From assembly GCA_021823905.1 (NCBI GenBank), contig JAKALX010000006.1, positions 1 to 23,444 of the forward strand: a DNA stretch of 23,444 nt, read 5' to 3'. Of the stretch, positions 7,296 through 15,531 are shown piece after piece (position 1 is the stretch's first letter; the number at the start of each line of letters is the position of its first letter). The stretch comes from Chloroflexota bacterium (lineage in GTDB: Bacteria > Chloroflexota > Dehalococcoidia > Tepidiformales > Tepidiformaceae). Position numbers and translations under genes: made by a program. Under the pieces are notes generated by a model. That model worked only from the letters and a program-made list of their open reading frames with translations. It had not been told where the DNA came from and searched no databases.

Positions 7296-7960
7296 CCGAC
7301 ACCACGGCGCGCCCCCGGCTCGGCCGCCTGCACGTCATCACCGACGAGGTGTTGCAGACTCAGTTTGCCCATGCCGAGATTGCTAGGCAGGCGTTGGCCG
7401 GCGGCGCGGATGCGATCCAGTACCGCGAGAAACGGCCGCTGCTGACCCGCGAGCTGGTTGCAGCCGCCGCCGCCATCGCCGAGGCCTGCCACGCCGCCGG
7501 AGCGACGAGCATCATCGACGACCGCGCCGACGTTGCCGCCGCGGTCAACGCCAGCGGCCTCCACCTGGGGCGGGACGACCTCGAAGTGGCGGCTGCCCGG
7601 CAGCTGCTGGGAGACGGCTTTCTCATCGGCGGCACGGCGAACAGCATCGAAGAGGCCCGCCGCGTGTTCGCCACGCCCGTCGACTACGTTGGGATTGGAC
7701 CGGTGTTCGGCACCGCCTCGAAAGCGAATCCCGCGCCGGTGATGGGGCTCGAAACGCTGGCCGCGATTTGCGCGGAAAGCCCGGTGCCGGTTATCGCCAT
7801 CGGTAGCATCACTGTGGCCACCGTCGAGGCAGTCCTCGACGCCGGCGCCTACGGCGTCGCGGTTCTCTCAGGCATCACCTGCGCCGCCGACCCGGCCGCA
7901 GCCGCCAATGACTACGCTTGCCGCATCCAGGCGTGGTTGTCGAGGAACGGCGCCGTATGA
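7292..7960 (+). CDS. thiE: Thiamine-phosphate synthase
   Basis: 222 residues, a TIM barrel that joins HMP-PP and thiazole phosphate to thiamine phosphate. Diagnostic motifs are QYREK (43-47; the QLREK diphosphate-binding motif), DDRAD (76-80; Mg-binding, usually NDRxD), GLHLG (89-93) and GPVFGT (136-141) with AIGSIT near 169. The presence of both the QxREK and DDR motifs marks this copy as the true synthase, in contrast to the second ThiE-like gene at 10117. It overlaps thiD and thiO by 4 bp each, consistent with tight translational coupling. Confidence 0.95.
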   Translation: MTDTTARPRLGRLHVITDEVLQTQFAHAEIARQALAGGADAIQYREKRPLLTRELVAAAAAIAEACHAAGATSIIDDRADVAAAVNASGLHLGRDDLEVAAARQLLGDGFLIGGTANSIEEARRVFATPVDYVGIGPVFGTASKANPAPVMGLETLAAICAESPVPVIAIGSITVATVEAVLDAGAYGVAVLSGITCAADPAAAANDYACRIQAWLSRNGAV

Positions 7961-9117
7961 CGGAGAACGCGCACGCCGATCTTGTGGTCATCGGGGGAGG
8001 GATGGTCGGCCTGGCGGTGGCCTACGAAGCGGCGAGCCGCGGGCTGCGGGTCACCGTAATCGAACGCGACCGCGTGGCGGCAGGCGCGGGGCATGCCGCC
8101 GCGGGGATGCTCGCCCCCGCGTCCGAAGCCGAGGCGTGCGACCAGGCGCTGACTGACTTCGCGCTCGAAAGCTGCCAGCGCTACCCGGAGTTCGTCGCCC
8201 GCGTCGAGCGCGACTCCGGTCTCGGCTGCGGCTACCGGAAGGAAGGCTCGCTCCTCGTCGCGCTCAACCGCGATCACGCGGAGGAGCTCGACCGCCTCGC
8301 GGCCTTCCAGCGGCGCTTCGGGTTGCACGTCGAGATGCTGTCCGCCGCCGAGATACTTGAGCGCGAGCCGGCCGTCAGCTCGAAAGCGGTCGGCGGTCTC
8401 TTCGCCCCCGACGACCGGCAGGTCGATCCACGGCGGCTGCAGAAAGCGCTCGTCGCGGGTATTCGCCATCGCGGCGGCGCCATCGTTCAGCATGCTCGGG
8501 TGACGAGCGTCGATACAGCGGGGGACCGGGTCACGGGCGTGACCTTCACGCGCGCCGGCGAGCAGCACGAGACCAACGCCGAGACCGTCGTGCTTGCGGC
8601 CGGGGCCTGGATCGCCGGGCTGCCGGTAGCGGCTGCACGTTCGCTCCCGATGCGGCCGATCAAGGGACAGATCCTCCGTCTGCGCGGCCAGCCGATCGTC
8701 TCCCACGTCCTGCGCACGCCGGACGTCTACATCGTTCCGCGGGAGAGCGGCGAGCTCGTCGTCGGGGCAACGGCCGAGGACCTGGGGTTCGACGAACGCC
8801 GCACGGCGGGCGCCGCATTCGAGCTGCTGCGCGAGGCGTTTCGTCTGCTGCCGGGAATCGCCGAGCTGGATGTCTCCGAGCATACGGTTGGCTTCCGGCC
8901 GGCTCTCCGCGACGCCCTCCCGGCCATCGGGCCGCTGGGGCCCCGCGGGTTGTTCGCCGCAACCGGGCACTATCGCCACGGGGTCATGCTCTCCCCCGCA
9001 ACGGCCATGCTGCTCGCCGACTGGATCGTCGACGGAACACTTTCGCCGCTGCTCGCGCCATTCGATCCGTCCCGGTTCGCCCTTACCGCGTCTCCAGTCC
9101 GAGGAGGGATGCGATGA
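7957..9117 (+). CDS. thiO: Glycine oxidase (FAD), thiazole branch
   Basis: 386 residues of the DAO family. It oxidises glycine to iminoacetate (dehydroglycine) with O2, the precursor used by ThiG. The FAD dinucleotide fold is seen at the N-terminus, VVIGGGMVGLAVAYEA (GxGxxG at 13-18), with the ADP-ribose acidic residue in VIERD. The C-terminal FRPALRDALPAIGPLG...GHYRHGVMLSPATA segment is the second conserved FAD/substrate region of ThiO and DadA-like enzymes. Use of ThiO rather than ThiH indicates an oxygen-dependent pathway. The start was set by the ATGA overlap with thiE; an in-frame ATG at 7918 would overlap thiE by more and is not needed. The stop overlaps thiS as ATGA. Confidence 0.93.
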   Translation: MTENAHADLVVIGGGMVGLAVAYEAASRGLRVTVIERDRVAAGAGHAAAGMLAPASEAEACDQALTDFALESCQRYPEFVARVERDSGLGCGYRKEGSLLVALNRDHAEELDRLAAFQRRFGLHVEMLSAAEILEREPAVSSKAVGGLFAPDDRQVDPRRLQKALVAGIRHRGGAIVQHARVTSVDTAGDRVTGVTFTRAGEQHETNAETVVLAAGAWIAGLPVAAARSLPMRPIKGQILRLRGQPIVSHVLRTPDVYIVPRESGELVVGATAEDLGFDERRTAGAAFELLREAFRLLPGIAELDVSEHTVGFRPALRDALPAIGPLGPRGLFAATGHYRHGVMLSPATAMLLADWIVDGTLSPLLAPFDPSRFALTASPVRGGMR

Positions 9118-9320
9118 AAGTTGCCGTCAATGGCGCGGTGCGAGACTTCGAACGACCGCCGAAGCTGCTCGAACTGCTGGAGGCGTCGGTCGGGCCGGGA
9201 GCGCCGCCGGGCGTTGCGGTGGCCATCAACGGCGAGGTCGTGCGCCGTGCCGCCTGGCCCGACGTCCAGCTTGCCGAGGGAGACCAAGTCGAAATCGTGA
9301 AAGCGACGCAGGGAGGTTAG
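9114..9320 (+). CDS. thiS: Sulfur carrier protein ThiS
   Basis: 68 residues with a beta-grasp (ubiquitin-like) pattern and the required C-terminal Gly-Gly (ATQGG). The terminal Gly is adenylated and thiocarboxylated to deliver sulfur to ThiG. No thiF adenylyltransferase lies in this window, so activation must come from a ThiF/MoeB-like protein elsewhere. It overlaps thiO by 4 bp. Its last codons contain GGAGG (9312-9316), the ribosome binding site of thiG. Confidence 0.92.
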   Translation: MKVAVNGAVRDFERPPKLLELLEASVGPGAPPGVAVAINGEVVRRAAWPDVQLAEGDQVEIVKATQGG

Positions 9321-9322
9321 AC

Positions 9323-10114
9323 ATGAGCGAAGACACCTGGAACATCGGCGGATTGGAGCTTCGGTCGCGCATCCTGCTCGGGACCGCACGGTATCCGAGC
9401 ACGCAGGTTCTGCTCGACGCCCTCAAAGTCTCCGGGACCGAGCTCGTGACCGTCGGCCTGCGACGCGTGAGCCCTTCAGCGAACGGCGGCGAGAATCTCT
9501 ACACGCTCCTCCAGGAGAGCGGCTACCATTTGCTGCCGAACACGGCCGGCTGCTTCACGGCGAAGGAGGCGGTGCTCACCGCCGAGCTCGGCCGCGAGGC
9601 CCTCGGCACGTCGCTTCTCAAACTCGAGGTGATTGCCGACGAGGAGACCCTGCTCCCGGAGTCGGAGGAACTCCTCAAGGCCGCAACAACGCTCGTGAAC
9701 GCCGGCTTCACCGTCCTGCCATACACAAACGACGACCCGATCCTCGCCCGCAAGCTCGAGGACGTGGGCTGCGCGGCGGTCATGCCGCTCGCGGCGCCGA
9801 TCGGCTCCGGGCTCGGCGTGCGGAACCCGCACAACCTGCAGCTCATCAAGGAGCGCGCGAAGGTGCCGGTGATCGTCGACGCCGGGGTGGGGACCGCTTC
9901 CGACGTGGCGGTGGTCTTCGAGCTCGGCTGCGACGGCGTGCTCCTGAACTCGGCGGTCGCTCGCGCCCAGGACCCGGTACGCATGGCGCGGGCGATGGGA
10001 GCGGCAGCCCTCGCCGGCCGGGAGGCGTTCCTCGCCGGGCGCATGCCGCGCAAGTTCTGGGCCGAGTCGTCGACGACTCTGGCCGGGCGAATCTCGGTGG
10101 GAGCGAGGTCGTAG
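9323..10114 (+). CDS. thiG: Thiazole synthase
   Basis: 263 residues. It condenses DXP, dehydroglycine and ThiS thiocarboxylate to the thiazole phosphate. N-terminal RSRILLGTARYPS is characteristic; Lys100 in SLLKLEVI is the Schiff-base lysine. LPNTAGC, APIGSGLGVRNP and VIVDAGVGTASD form the phosphate-binding and barrel motifs. The start is 2 nt after the thiS stop, with GGAGG upstream. A much longer in-frame reading from 8870 through thiO is a GC-driven artefact. Confidence 0.95.
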   Translation: MSEDTWNIGGLELRSRILLGTARYPSTQVLLDALKVSGTELVTVGLRRVSPSANGGENLYTLLQESGYHLLPNTAGCFTAKEAVLTAELGREALGTSLLKLEVIADEETLLPESEELLKAATTLVNAGFTVLPYTNDDPILARKLEDVGCAAVMPLAAPIGSGLGVRNPHNLQLIKERAKVPVIVDAGVGTASDVAVVFELGCDGVLLNSAVARAQDPVRMARAMGAAALAGREAFLAGRMPRKFWAESSTTLAGRISVGARS

Positions 10115-10116
10115 CC

Positions 10117-10758
10117 GTGTTTCGCCTGTCGGTGATCGCCGACCGGGGGATCTTCGTCAGCGACGAGCTGTGGCTGGACGCGCTCGACCGTGTCGCGGCG
10201 GCGATCGGCAGTTCCGACGAGGTTTCGCTGCAGGTGCGCGTCAAGGGGCTTGCGCCAGCCGAGCGCCTTCGGCTCATCGGGCTCGCCGCCGAAAGGCTTG
10301 GGACGCGACTGGGACGGGTGATCCTGAACGGAACACCAGAGGAAGCGAAGGCCTACGGATTCGGCGGCGCGCACCTGCCCGAAGCCGGCATCCCCATCCG
10401 TTCCAGCGCCCCGGATTCAGGCTTCGTCGGCGCTTCGATCCATTCGATCGAAGCGCTCCAACGGGCGGTCGCTGCCCATGTCGACTATGTGCAATTCGGC
10501 CCGGTCTTCGACGCCGGTTCGAAGCCAGCCGCGGGCGTCGGAATCCAGGCGATGGCGGCGGTTGTGGCGGCCAGCCCGGTGCCGGTCGTCGCCGTTGGGG
10601 GCATCACGCCCGAAAACCTCCCCACCTGTCTTCGCGCGGGCGCCGTGGCCGTTGCCGTGGTGACCGGCGTTCTTCGTTCACCCAACCCTGGCGCCGCTAT
10701 CAGCGCCTACCTGGCCGCGGTTCACGCGGCCGCCACGACCACACCAGTTCGAGTCTGA
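10117..10758 (+). CDS. tenI: TenI/ThiE-like protein, probable thiazole tautomerase
   Basis: 213 residues from a GTG start 2 nt after the thiG stop. It shares the ThiE barrel: GPVFDAGSKPAAGVG and VVAVGGITPEN are clear. It lacks the synthase residues; the QxREK motif is replaced by LQVRVKG and the NDR/DDR motif by ILNGT. This is the pattern of TenI, which isomerises the thiazole product of ThiG to the aromatic carboxylate. His109 in ASIHSIE aligns with the catalytic His122 of B. subtilis TenI. Position directly after thiG supports that role. Assignment is by motif reasoning; a degenerate ThiE paralogue is the alternative. Confidence 0.75.
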   Translation: MFRLSVIADRGIFVSDELWLDALDRVAAAIGSSDEVSLQVRVKGLAPAERLRLIGLAAERLGTRLGRVILNGTPEEAKAYGFGGAHLPEAGIPIRSSAPDSGFVGASIHSIEALQRAVAAHVDYVQFGPVFDAGSKPAAGVGIQAMAAVVAASPVPVVAVGGITPENLPTCLRAGAVAVAVVTGVLRSPNPGAAISAYLAAVHAAATTTPVRV

Positions 10759-10769
10759 AGGAGAGGACC

Positions 10770-12542
10770 ATGTCGTTCACCGAAACCCTGAGCACGAGCG
10801 CCGTCCGCGGCAGCTTCCCCGGAAGCCGGAAAGTCTACGTACCCGGCCCGGGAGGGACCGGCGTTCCGTTCCGCGAGGTCGCCCTTTCGCCGACAACGGG
10901 CCGCTTCGGCGAGGAGGCGAACCCGGCGGCTCGTCTCTATGACACAAGCGGTCCGTACACCGACCCGGAGGCGAAGCTCGACATCCGCGCCGGCCTTCCC
11001 GCCCTGCGCAGCGCCTGGATCGCCGCTCGCGACGACACCGAGGAGTACGACGGCCGCCAGGTCCAGGCCGTGGACAACGGTCTGCGCGCCGGCTCGAACG
11101 GTCACGACGAGTTCCCGCGCCTCCATCGCCGCCCGTTGCGCGCGAAGCCGGGGCATAACGTCAGCCAGATGCACTACGCACGGAAAGGCGTCGTTACGCC
11201 TGAGATGGAGTTCATCGCCATCCGCGAGGGCGTGGCGCCGGAGTTCGTGCGCGACGAAGTCGCCCGCGGGCGCGCGATCATCCCCTCGAACGTGAATCAC
11301 CCCGAGGCCGAGCCGATGATCATCGGCCGCAACTTCCTCGTGAAGATCAACGCCAACATCGGCAACTCCGCCGTCGCGTCGTCGATCGACGAAGAGGTCG
11401 AGAAGATGGTCTGGGCGACCCGCTGGGGCGCCGACACCGTCATGGACCTCTCGACCGGCAAGAACATCCACACGACGCGCGAATGGATCATCCGCAACAG
11501 CCCGGTGCCGATCGGAACCGTGCCGATCTACCAGGCGCTGGAGAAGGTCGACGGTAAGGCCGAGGACCTCAGCTGGGAGATCTACCGCGACACGCTCATC
11601 GAGCAGGCCGAGCAGGGGGTCGACTACTTCACGATCCACGCGGGCGTGCTCCTGCGCTACATCCCCCTGACGGCGAAGCGCGTGACCGGGATCGTCTCGC
11701 GCGGCGGCTCGATCATGGCCGCATGGTGCCTGGCACACCACCAGGAGAACTTCCTCTACACGCACTTCGAAGAGATCTGCGAAATCATGAAGACCTACGA
11801 CGTGGCCTTCTCGCTCGGCGACGGCTTGCGGCCGGGTTCCATTGCCGACGCGAACGACGAGGCCCAGTTCGGCGAGTTGCGAACGCTTGGCGAGTTGACC
11901 GACATCGCCTGGAAGCAGGACGTCCAGGTGATGATCGAGGGCCCCGGCCACGTGGCGATGCACAAGATCAAGGAGAACATGGACCTCCAGCTCGAGGTCT
12001 GCCACGAGGCGCCGTTCTACACCCTCGGCCCGCTGACCACGGACGTCGCCCCCGGCTACGACCACATCACCTCGGCGATCGGCGCGGCGATGATCGGCTG
12101 GTACGGCACGGCGATGCTCTGTTACGTGACCCCGAAGGAGCACCTCGGGCTGCCGGACCGCGAGGACGTGAAGGAGGGCGTGATCACCTACAAGATCGCG
12201 GCCCACGCGGCCGACGTGGCGAAGGGCCATCCCGGCGCGCAGGCCTGGGACGACGCCCTCTCGAAGGCGCGCTTCGAGTTCCGCTGGCGCGATCAGTTCA
12301 ACCTGTCGCTCGACCCGGAGCGCGCGTCCTCGTATCACGACGAGACGCTGCCCGCGGAACCCGCAAAGACCGCCCATTTCTGTTCGATGTGCGGGCCCCA
12401 CTTCTGCGCGATGCGCATCACCCAGGACGTGCGCGAGTACGCCCGCCAGAAGGGGATCGAAGAGGCCGACGCAATCGAGCTGGGGATGAAGGAGAAGGCC
12501 AACGAGTTCGTGCAGGCGGGGGCGAAGATCTACCAGCGGTAA
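10770..12542 (+). CDS. thiC: Phosphomethylpyrimidine synthase (radical SAM)
   Basis: 590 residues, standard bacterial length. It converts aminoimidazole ribotide to HMP-P using S-adenosylmethionine and a [4Fe-4S] cluster. The C-terminal cluster motif is C538-SM-C541-GPHF-C546 (CxxCxxxxC). Core blocks include MHYARKGVVTPEMEFIAIRE, INANIGNSA, DLSTGKNIH, GGSIMAAWCLAHH and MIEGPGHVAMHKI. The start has GAAGGAGAGG just upstream; extension upstream to 10170 is only an open shifted frame through tenI. It is the last recognisable thi gene of the operon. Confidence 0.97.
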   Translation: MSFTETLSTSAVRGSFPGSRKVYVPGPGGTGVPFREVALSPTTGRFGEEANPAARLYDTSGPYTDPEAKLDIRAGLPALRSAWIAARDDTEEYDGRQVQAVDNGLRAGSNGHDEFPRLHRRPLRAKPGHNVSQMHYARKGVVTPEMEFIAIREGVAPEFVRDEVARGRAIIPSNVNHPEAEPMIIGRNFLVKINANIGNSAVASSIDEEVEKMVWATRWGADTVMDLSTGKNIHTTREWIIRNSPVPIGTVPIYQALEKVDGKAEDLSWEIYRDTLIEQAEQGVDYFTIHAGVLLRYIPLTAKRVTGIVSRGGSIMAAWCLAHHQENFLYTHFEEICEIMKTYDVAFSLGDGLRPGSIADANDEAQFGELRTLGELTDIAWKQDVQVMIEGPGHVAMHKIKENMDLQLEVCHEAPFYTLGPLTTDVAPGYDHITSAIGAAMIGWYGTAMLCYVTPKEHLGLPDREDVKEGVITYKIAAHAADVAKGHPGAQAWDDALSKARFEFRWRDQFNLSLDPERASSYHDETLPAEPAKTAHFCSMCGPHFCAMRITQDVREYARQKGIEEADAIELGMKEKANEFVQAGAKIYQR

Positions 12543-12556
12543 GGGACAATCAGCCC

Positions 12557-12793
12557 ATGCCTTACACGTATGAACTCTGGCGGCTCGTCGAGGTGAAGGA
12601 CGACACGCGCAGCACCTGGGAGCTCCTGGCTCGCTTCCCCAACGCGAAGCGAGCCAGGATGCGCATCCACGAAGCCGCGGGAAGCAGCATCGTGAGCGCC
12701 GAAGACAACCTGTACTGGTACGAGGACCTCGACGGCACGCACACCTTCCGAATCGAAGCGAAGCCCGTCTCGGCGACTGGCGAGACGTCGTAA
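12557..12793 (+). CDS. Hypothetical small protein (78 aa)
   Basis: ATG 12557 follows the thiC stop by 14 nt, with AAGGGA (12540-12545) about 11 nt upstream, so it may be the tail of the thi operon. The protein is soluble, with alternating charged and aromatic residues (YELWRLVEVKDD, NLYWYEDLDGTHTFRIE), no cysteine and no signal peptide. I do not recognise a family. It could be unrelated to thiamine. Confidence 0.55.
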   Translation: MPYTYELWRLVEVKDDTRSTWELLARFPNAKRARMRIHEAAGSSIVSAEDNLYWYEDLDGTHTFRIEAKPVSATGETS

Positions 12794-12898
12794 AGCGAGG
12801 CGGTCGCACCGAGCCGCGCCATGCCGACTCGTTCTTGCCACCGAAGGGCCAGCGGCGCGCCCCGCCGGACCCCGCGGCCCAGCGGGAATGGGTCGACC

Positions 12899-12943
12899 AG
12901 ACCTGTCGGGCGGCGGCGATCCGACTAGCTTGGGGTCAGGTCT
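12899..12943. repeat. Inverted repeat AGACCTG...CAGGTCT with nested stem
   Basis: A 7-bp perfect inverted repeat encloses 31 nt, in which TCGG (12906-12909) and CCGA (12921-12924) can form a second stem. It lies in the 221-bp gap before the small gene at 13015. It could be a leader structure or terminator-like hairpin; no T-run follows. Confidence 0.3.
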
Positions 12944-13014
12944 CGCGGCGTGAAGTTCCGGTGGCGCCGATTCCCGACGCGCCGCGACGAACCCTGGGTT
13001 TGAAGGGGGTCACG

Positions 13015-13275
13015 ATGGCTCAACAGGAGGCGGTCGCATGGCCGGCGCAGGATTCGCCGGTCGACGACACCAACCACGATCTCATCCACACGCTGAGTGT
13101 GCGGCTGGACGCCCAGTGGCACGGCCGGCTGTACGAGGCGGAGACGCGCTGCGAAGCCTGCCGCTCGGTTTTCGAACACCTCCGCGCCATGGATCGCGAA
13201 GCCATCCAGCTCCTGACGCGCGAGGTTGCCAACCACTCGCGAACCAGCCGCTTCCCGCTCGACCTGACCGATTAG
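13015..13275 (+). CDS. Hypothetical small CxxC protein (86 aa)
   Basis: ATG 13015 is preceded by GAAGGGGG at about the right distance; the upstream in-frame ATG at 12835 has no such signal. The C-terminal half holds one CxxC pair (CEACRSVFEHLRAM) followed by a charged helical stretch. No family recognised. It lies 58 bp upstream of another small cysteine-bearing gene, from which it is separated by a heptamer repeat, and the two may be co-transcribed. Confidence 0.6.
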   Translation: MAQQEAVAWPAQDSPVDDTNHDLIHTLSVRLDAQWHGRLYEAETRCEACRSVFEHLRAMDREAIQLLTREVANHSRTSRFPLDLTD

Positions 13276-13282
13276 TCCGGCC

Positions 13283-13321
<39 letters not shown>

Positions 13322-13333
13322 CCGGAGGAAACC

Positions 13334-13747
13334 ATGGACCGCACCGAAGGGAGAGACCCGGAGTCAGTCAACAGCGGCGCCTGGCGCCGCCGCCGCGACA
13401 CGATCGTCCAGGAGACCGGCCATGACGCCTACCGGGCCCGGAAACACGCGGATGAGCCAACTGTCTGCCGCGTGTGCGAAGCCGTCTTGCATGACGGCCG
13501 GTGGACGTGGATGGACGTGCAGCCAGCGGAAGCCCACGAGACCACCTGTCCCGCCTGCCAGCGCGCGCATGACGGCTACCCGGCCGGGTTCCTGACGCTT
13601 GCCGGTCCGTTCTTCGACAAGCACCGGGAAGAGATCATGAACCTTGTCGAGAATGAAGCGGCCGCCGAAACAGCCGAGCACCCGCTCCACCCGTGGCGCT
13701 ACCAGGCGAGTAGGCCGGCATTGCGCCCAGCCTTGAGCGACCCATAG
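13334..13747 (+). CDS. BCAM0308-like zinc-binding protein, apparently C-terminally truncated
   Basis: 137 residues from ATG 13334 with a strong GGAGGAAA ribosome site. Two pairs, CRVC and CPAC, frame a segment TVCRVCEAVLHDGRWTW...TTCPACQRAHDGYPAGFLTLAGPF, followed by HREEIMNLVENEAAAETAEHPL. This matches what I recall of the BCAM0308 family, small proteins with an NMD3-like zinc ribbon. As I remember that family, it continues after EHPL into a second domain of some 60 or more residues. Here the frame turns into unrelated WRYQASRPALRPALSDP and stops. It may be a truncated or recently broken gene, or a short family member. Function unknown. Confidence 0.65.
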   Translation: MDRTEGRDPESVNSGAWRRRRDTIVQETGHDAYRARKHADEPTVCRVCEAVLHDGRWTWMDVQPAEAHETTCPACQRAHDGYPAGFLTLAGPFFDKHREEIMNLVENEAAAETAEHPLHPWRYQASRPALRPALSDP

Positions 13748-13804
13748 CTTCTTCGCGCCATGCACCCGCGCTGACCTGCGTCATCCCACGACACCGCCGC
13801 GGAC

Positions 13805-13813
13805 TGGTAGACT
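13805..13813 (+). promoter_or_regulatory. Extended -10 promoter (TGG-TAGACT) for the hydratase-SDR operon
   Basis: TGn-TAGACT lies 35 nt before ATG 13848 and upstream of its AGGAG site. The extended TG motif would compensate for the lack of a recognisable -35 box. Confidence 0.5.
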
Positions 13814-13847
13814 CCGCCGTCGAACCCAGGTTCGCAGGAGTGCAGCC

Positions 13848-14663
13848 ATGACCGCAGCAGCGCATCTCTCCTACCCGTCGGATGGGGTCGCCCTCATCAT
13901 CCTCGACAACCCGCCGAGGAACTTCGGCACCCCCGAGCTCGCCACGCGCATTCTCGAAGCGCTGGCCACGGCCGAGAAGGCGGGCACGAAGGTAGCCGTC
14001 CTCGCCTCCGACACGCCCGGCTACTTCCTCGCCCACTGGTCGCTGCAGGCCATCCTCGACATGCAGCGGCCCGCGCCTCCGCCCACCGGCTACCGACCGC
14101 GGAACCCCAACTTCTTCGACGCCATCGAAGCACTGCCGATGATCGTGATCGCCGCGAACAACGGCCAGGCCTGGGGCGGCGGCTCGGAGCTTTCCTGGGC
14201 CTGCGACCTGCGCATCGCCGCCGAGTCGGCCACCTACGGCCAGCCCGAGGTTGCGCTCGGCATCATCCCCGGCGGCGGCGGGACGACCCGCCTCGCACGC
14301 CTCGTCGGGCAGTCGCGGTGCATGGAGCTCATCCTCGACGGGCGGCCGATCACGGCGCAGACGGCCCTCGCGATGGGCGCCATCAACCGCGTGGTCCCCG
14401 ACGCCCGGCTGCGCGAGGAAGCGCTCGCCTGGGCCGCCCATATCGCGAAGTGGCCATCGTGGTCGCTGGCCGCGTGCAAGCGCAGCCTGGTCGAAGGCCG
14501 CGACCTGCCACTCGGCGCGGCTCGCAGGAACGAGGGCCAGATCTTCCAGAGTGTCGCCCGGCGCGAGGATTCGATGAAGCTCATGGCCGAGGCACAGGCG
14601 AAATACGAGGCGGGCGCCGACTCATACGACGCGGTCGGCTTCGCACGCAGCCCGAAGAACTGA
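13848..14663 (+). CDS. Enoyl-CoA hydratase/isomerase family protein
   Basis: 271 residues, crotonase fold, normal length. Both hydratase glutamates are present with the canonical 20-residue spacing: Glu114 in GGGSE and Glu134 in GQPEVALGIIPGGGGTTRL, matching rat E144 and E164. Hydration of a 2-enoyl-CoA is therefore plausible. The first oxyanion-hole loop is unusual (YFLAHWSL instead of FSAGADL). The start is preceded by AGGAG. It is followed after 16 nt by an SDR gene, suggesting a short operon for acyl-CoA or hydroxyacyl metabolism. The exact substrate cannot be told from sequence. Confidence 0.88.
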   Translation: MTAAAHLSYPSDGVALIILDNPPRNFGTPELATRILEALATAEKAGTKVAVLASDTPGYFLAHWSLQAILDMQRPAPPPTGYRPRNPNFFDAIEALPMIVIAANNGQAWGGGSELSWACDLRIAAESATYGQPEVALGIIPGGGGTTRLARLVGQSRCMELILDGRPITAQTALAMGAINRVVPDARLREEALAWAAHIAKWPSWSLAACKRSLVEGRDLPLGAARRNEGQIFQSVARREDSMKLMAEAQAKYEAGADSYDAVGFARSPKN

Positions 14664-14679
14664 CAGGAGAAGTCGCCCC

Positions 14680-15465
14680 ATGGGACGCTTGAACGGACTC
14701 GTGGCCCTGGTGACCGGTGGCGGGCGCGGCATCGGCCGCGCGATCGCCCTCGAAATGGCACGCGAAGGCGCGGCGATCGCCGTTTCTTCGCGTTCGCGCG
14801 CAGAGCTCGACGCCGTGGTCGCCGAAGCCGCCGCCGCGGGCGCGAACGGACTGGCGGTCGAAGCCGACGCGATGCAGCGGGACCAGTGCTACGCGGCCGT
14901 CGACACCGTTACCGCGCAGTTCGGCCGGCTCGACATTCTCGTCAACAACGTTGGCGGCGTGCTCTTCGGCAAGGGCCCCCAGGACCAGGACCCATTCACC
15001 CACGACGACGACGTCTTCCTCGACAACCTCACGCTCAACATCATCACGCACTACTGGACGACGCGCGCGGCCCTGCCGGGCATGCGCGAGCGACACTTCG
15101 GGCGGGTGATCAACATCGGCTCCGGATACGCGAAGATGAGCGGCGGGCCGCTTGCCTACACGACGGCCAAGCACGGCGTCATCGGGATGACGCGGGCGCT
15201 CGCCGCCCAGGTCGCGCCGCACGGAATCACGGTGAACTGCCTCTGCCCCGGCTGGACGAACACGAAGCTCATCGACATCGAGCGGATGGCGCAGCGCATG
15301 GGCACCGACGTCGCAGGCGCCAAGGCGTTCCTGGCGCGCGACAACCTGTTGGGCCGCATCCTCGAGCCCGAAGAGCTGGCGCCGATGGCGGCGCTGCTCG
15401 CGGCGCCAGAGTCGGCCGGGATTACCGGCCAGGTCATCAGTGTCGACGGCGGCTACAAGGTCTGA
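14680..15465 (+). CDS. Short-chain dehydrogenase/reductase (FabG-like)
   Basis: 261 residues. The NAD(P)-binding TGGGRGIG motif (12-19), NNVGG (89-93), catalytic Ser148 and Y160-TTA-K164 are all in place. The C-terminal ITGQVISVDGGYKV is typical of the classical SDR family. Arg at 16 and SRSR near 37-40 after strand beta-2 suggest NADP(H) preference. It starts 16 nt after the hydratase stop with CAGGAGA upstream, so the pair is probably co-translated. It likely oxidises or reduces a hydroxyacyl or keto intermediate related to the hydratase product, but the substrate is unknown. Confidence 0.9.
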   Translation: MGRLNGLVALVTGGGRGIGRAIALEMAREGAAIAVSSRSRAELDAVVAEAAAAGANGLAVEADAMQRDQCYAAVDTVTAQFGRLDILVNNVGGVLFGKGPQDQDPFTHDDDVFLDNLTLNIITHYWTTRAALPGMRERHFGRVINIGSGYAKMSGGPLAYTTAKHGVIGMTRALAAQVAPHGITVNCLCPGWTNTKLIDIERMAQRMGTDVAGAKAFLARDNLLGRILEPEELAPMAALLAAPESAGITGQVISVDGGYKV

Positions 15466-15531
15466 AGCCAGACAGACTCACCCCCGCCACCACGGTTGCG
15501 CCCGTGCGGGAATAGCGCAGAATCGGCGGTC

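Noticed and set aside
10170..10769. 200-residue N-terminal extension of thiC
   Set aside because: It reads through tenI in the wrong frame; thiC homology starts at MSFTETLS and a strong ribosome site precedes 10770.
10722..12809. 695-residue minus-strand ORF opposite thiC
   Set aside because: Entire frame mirrors thiC codons; no family features and no ribosome site.
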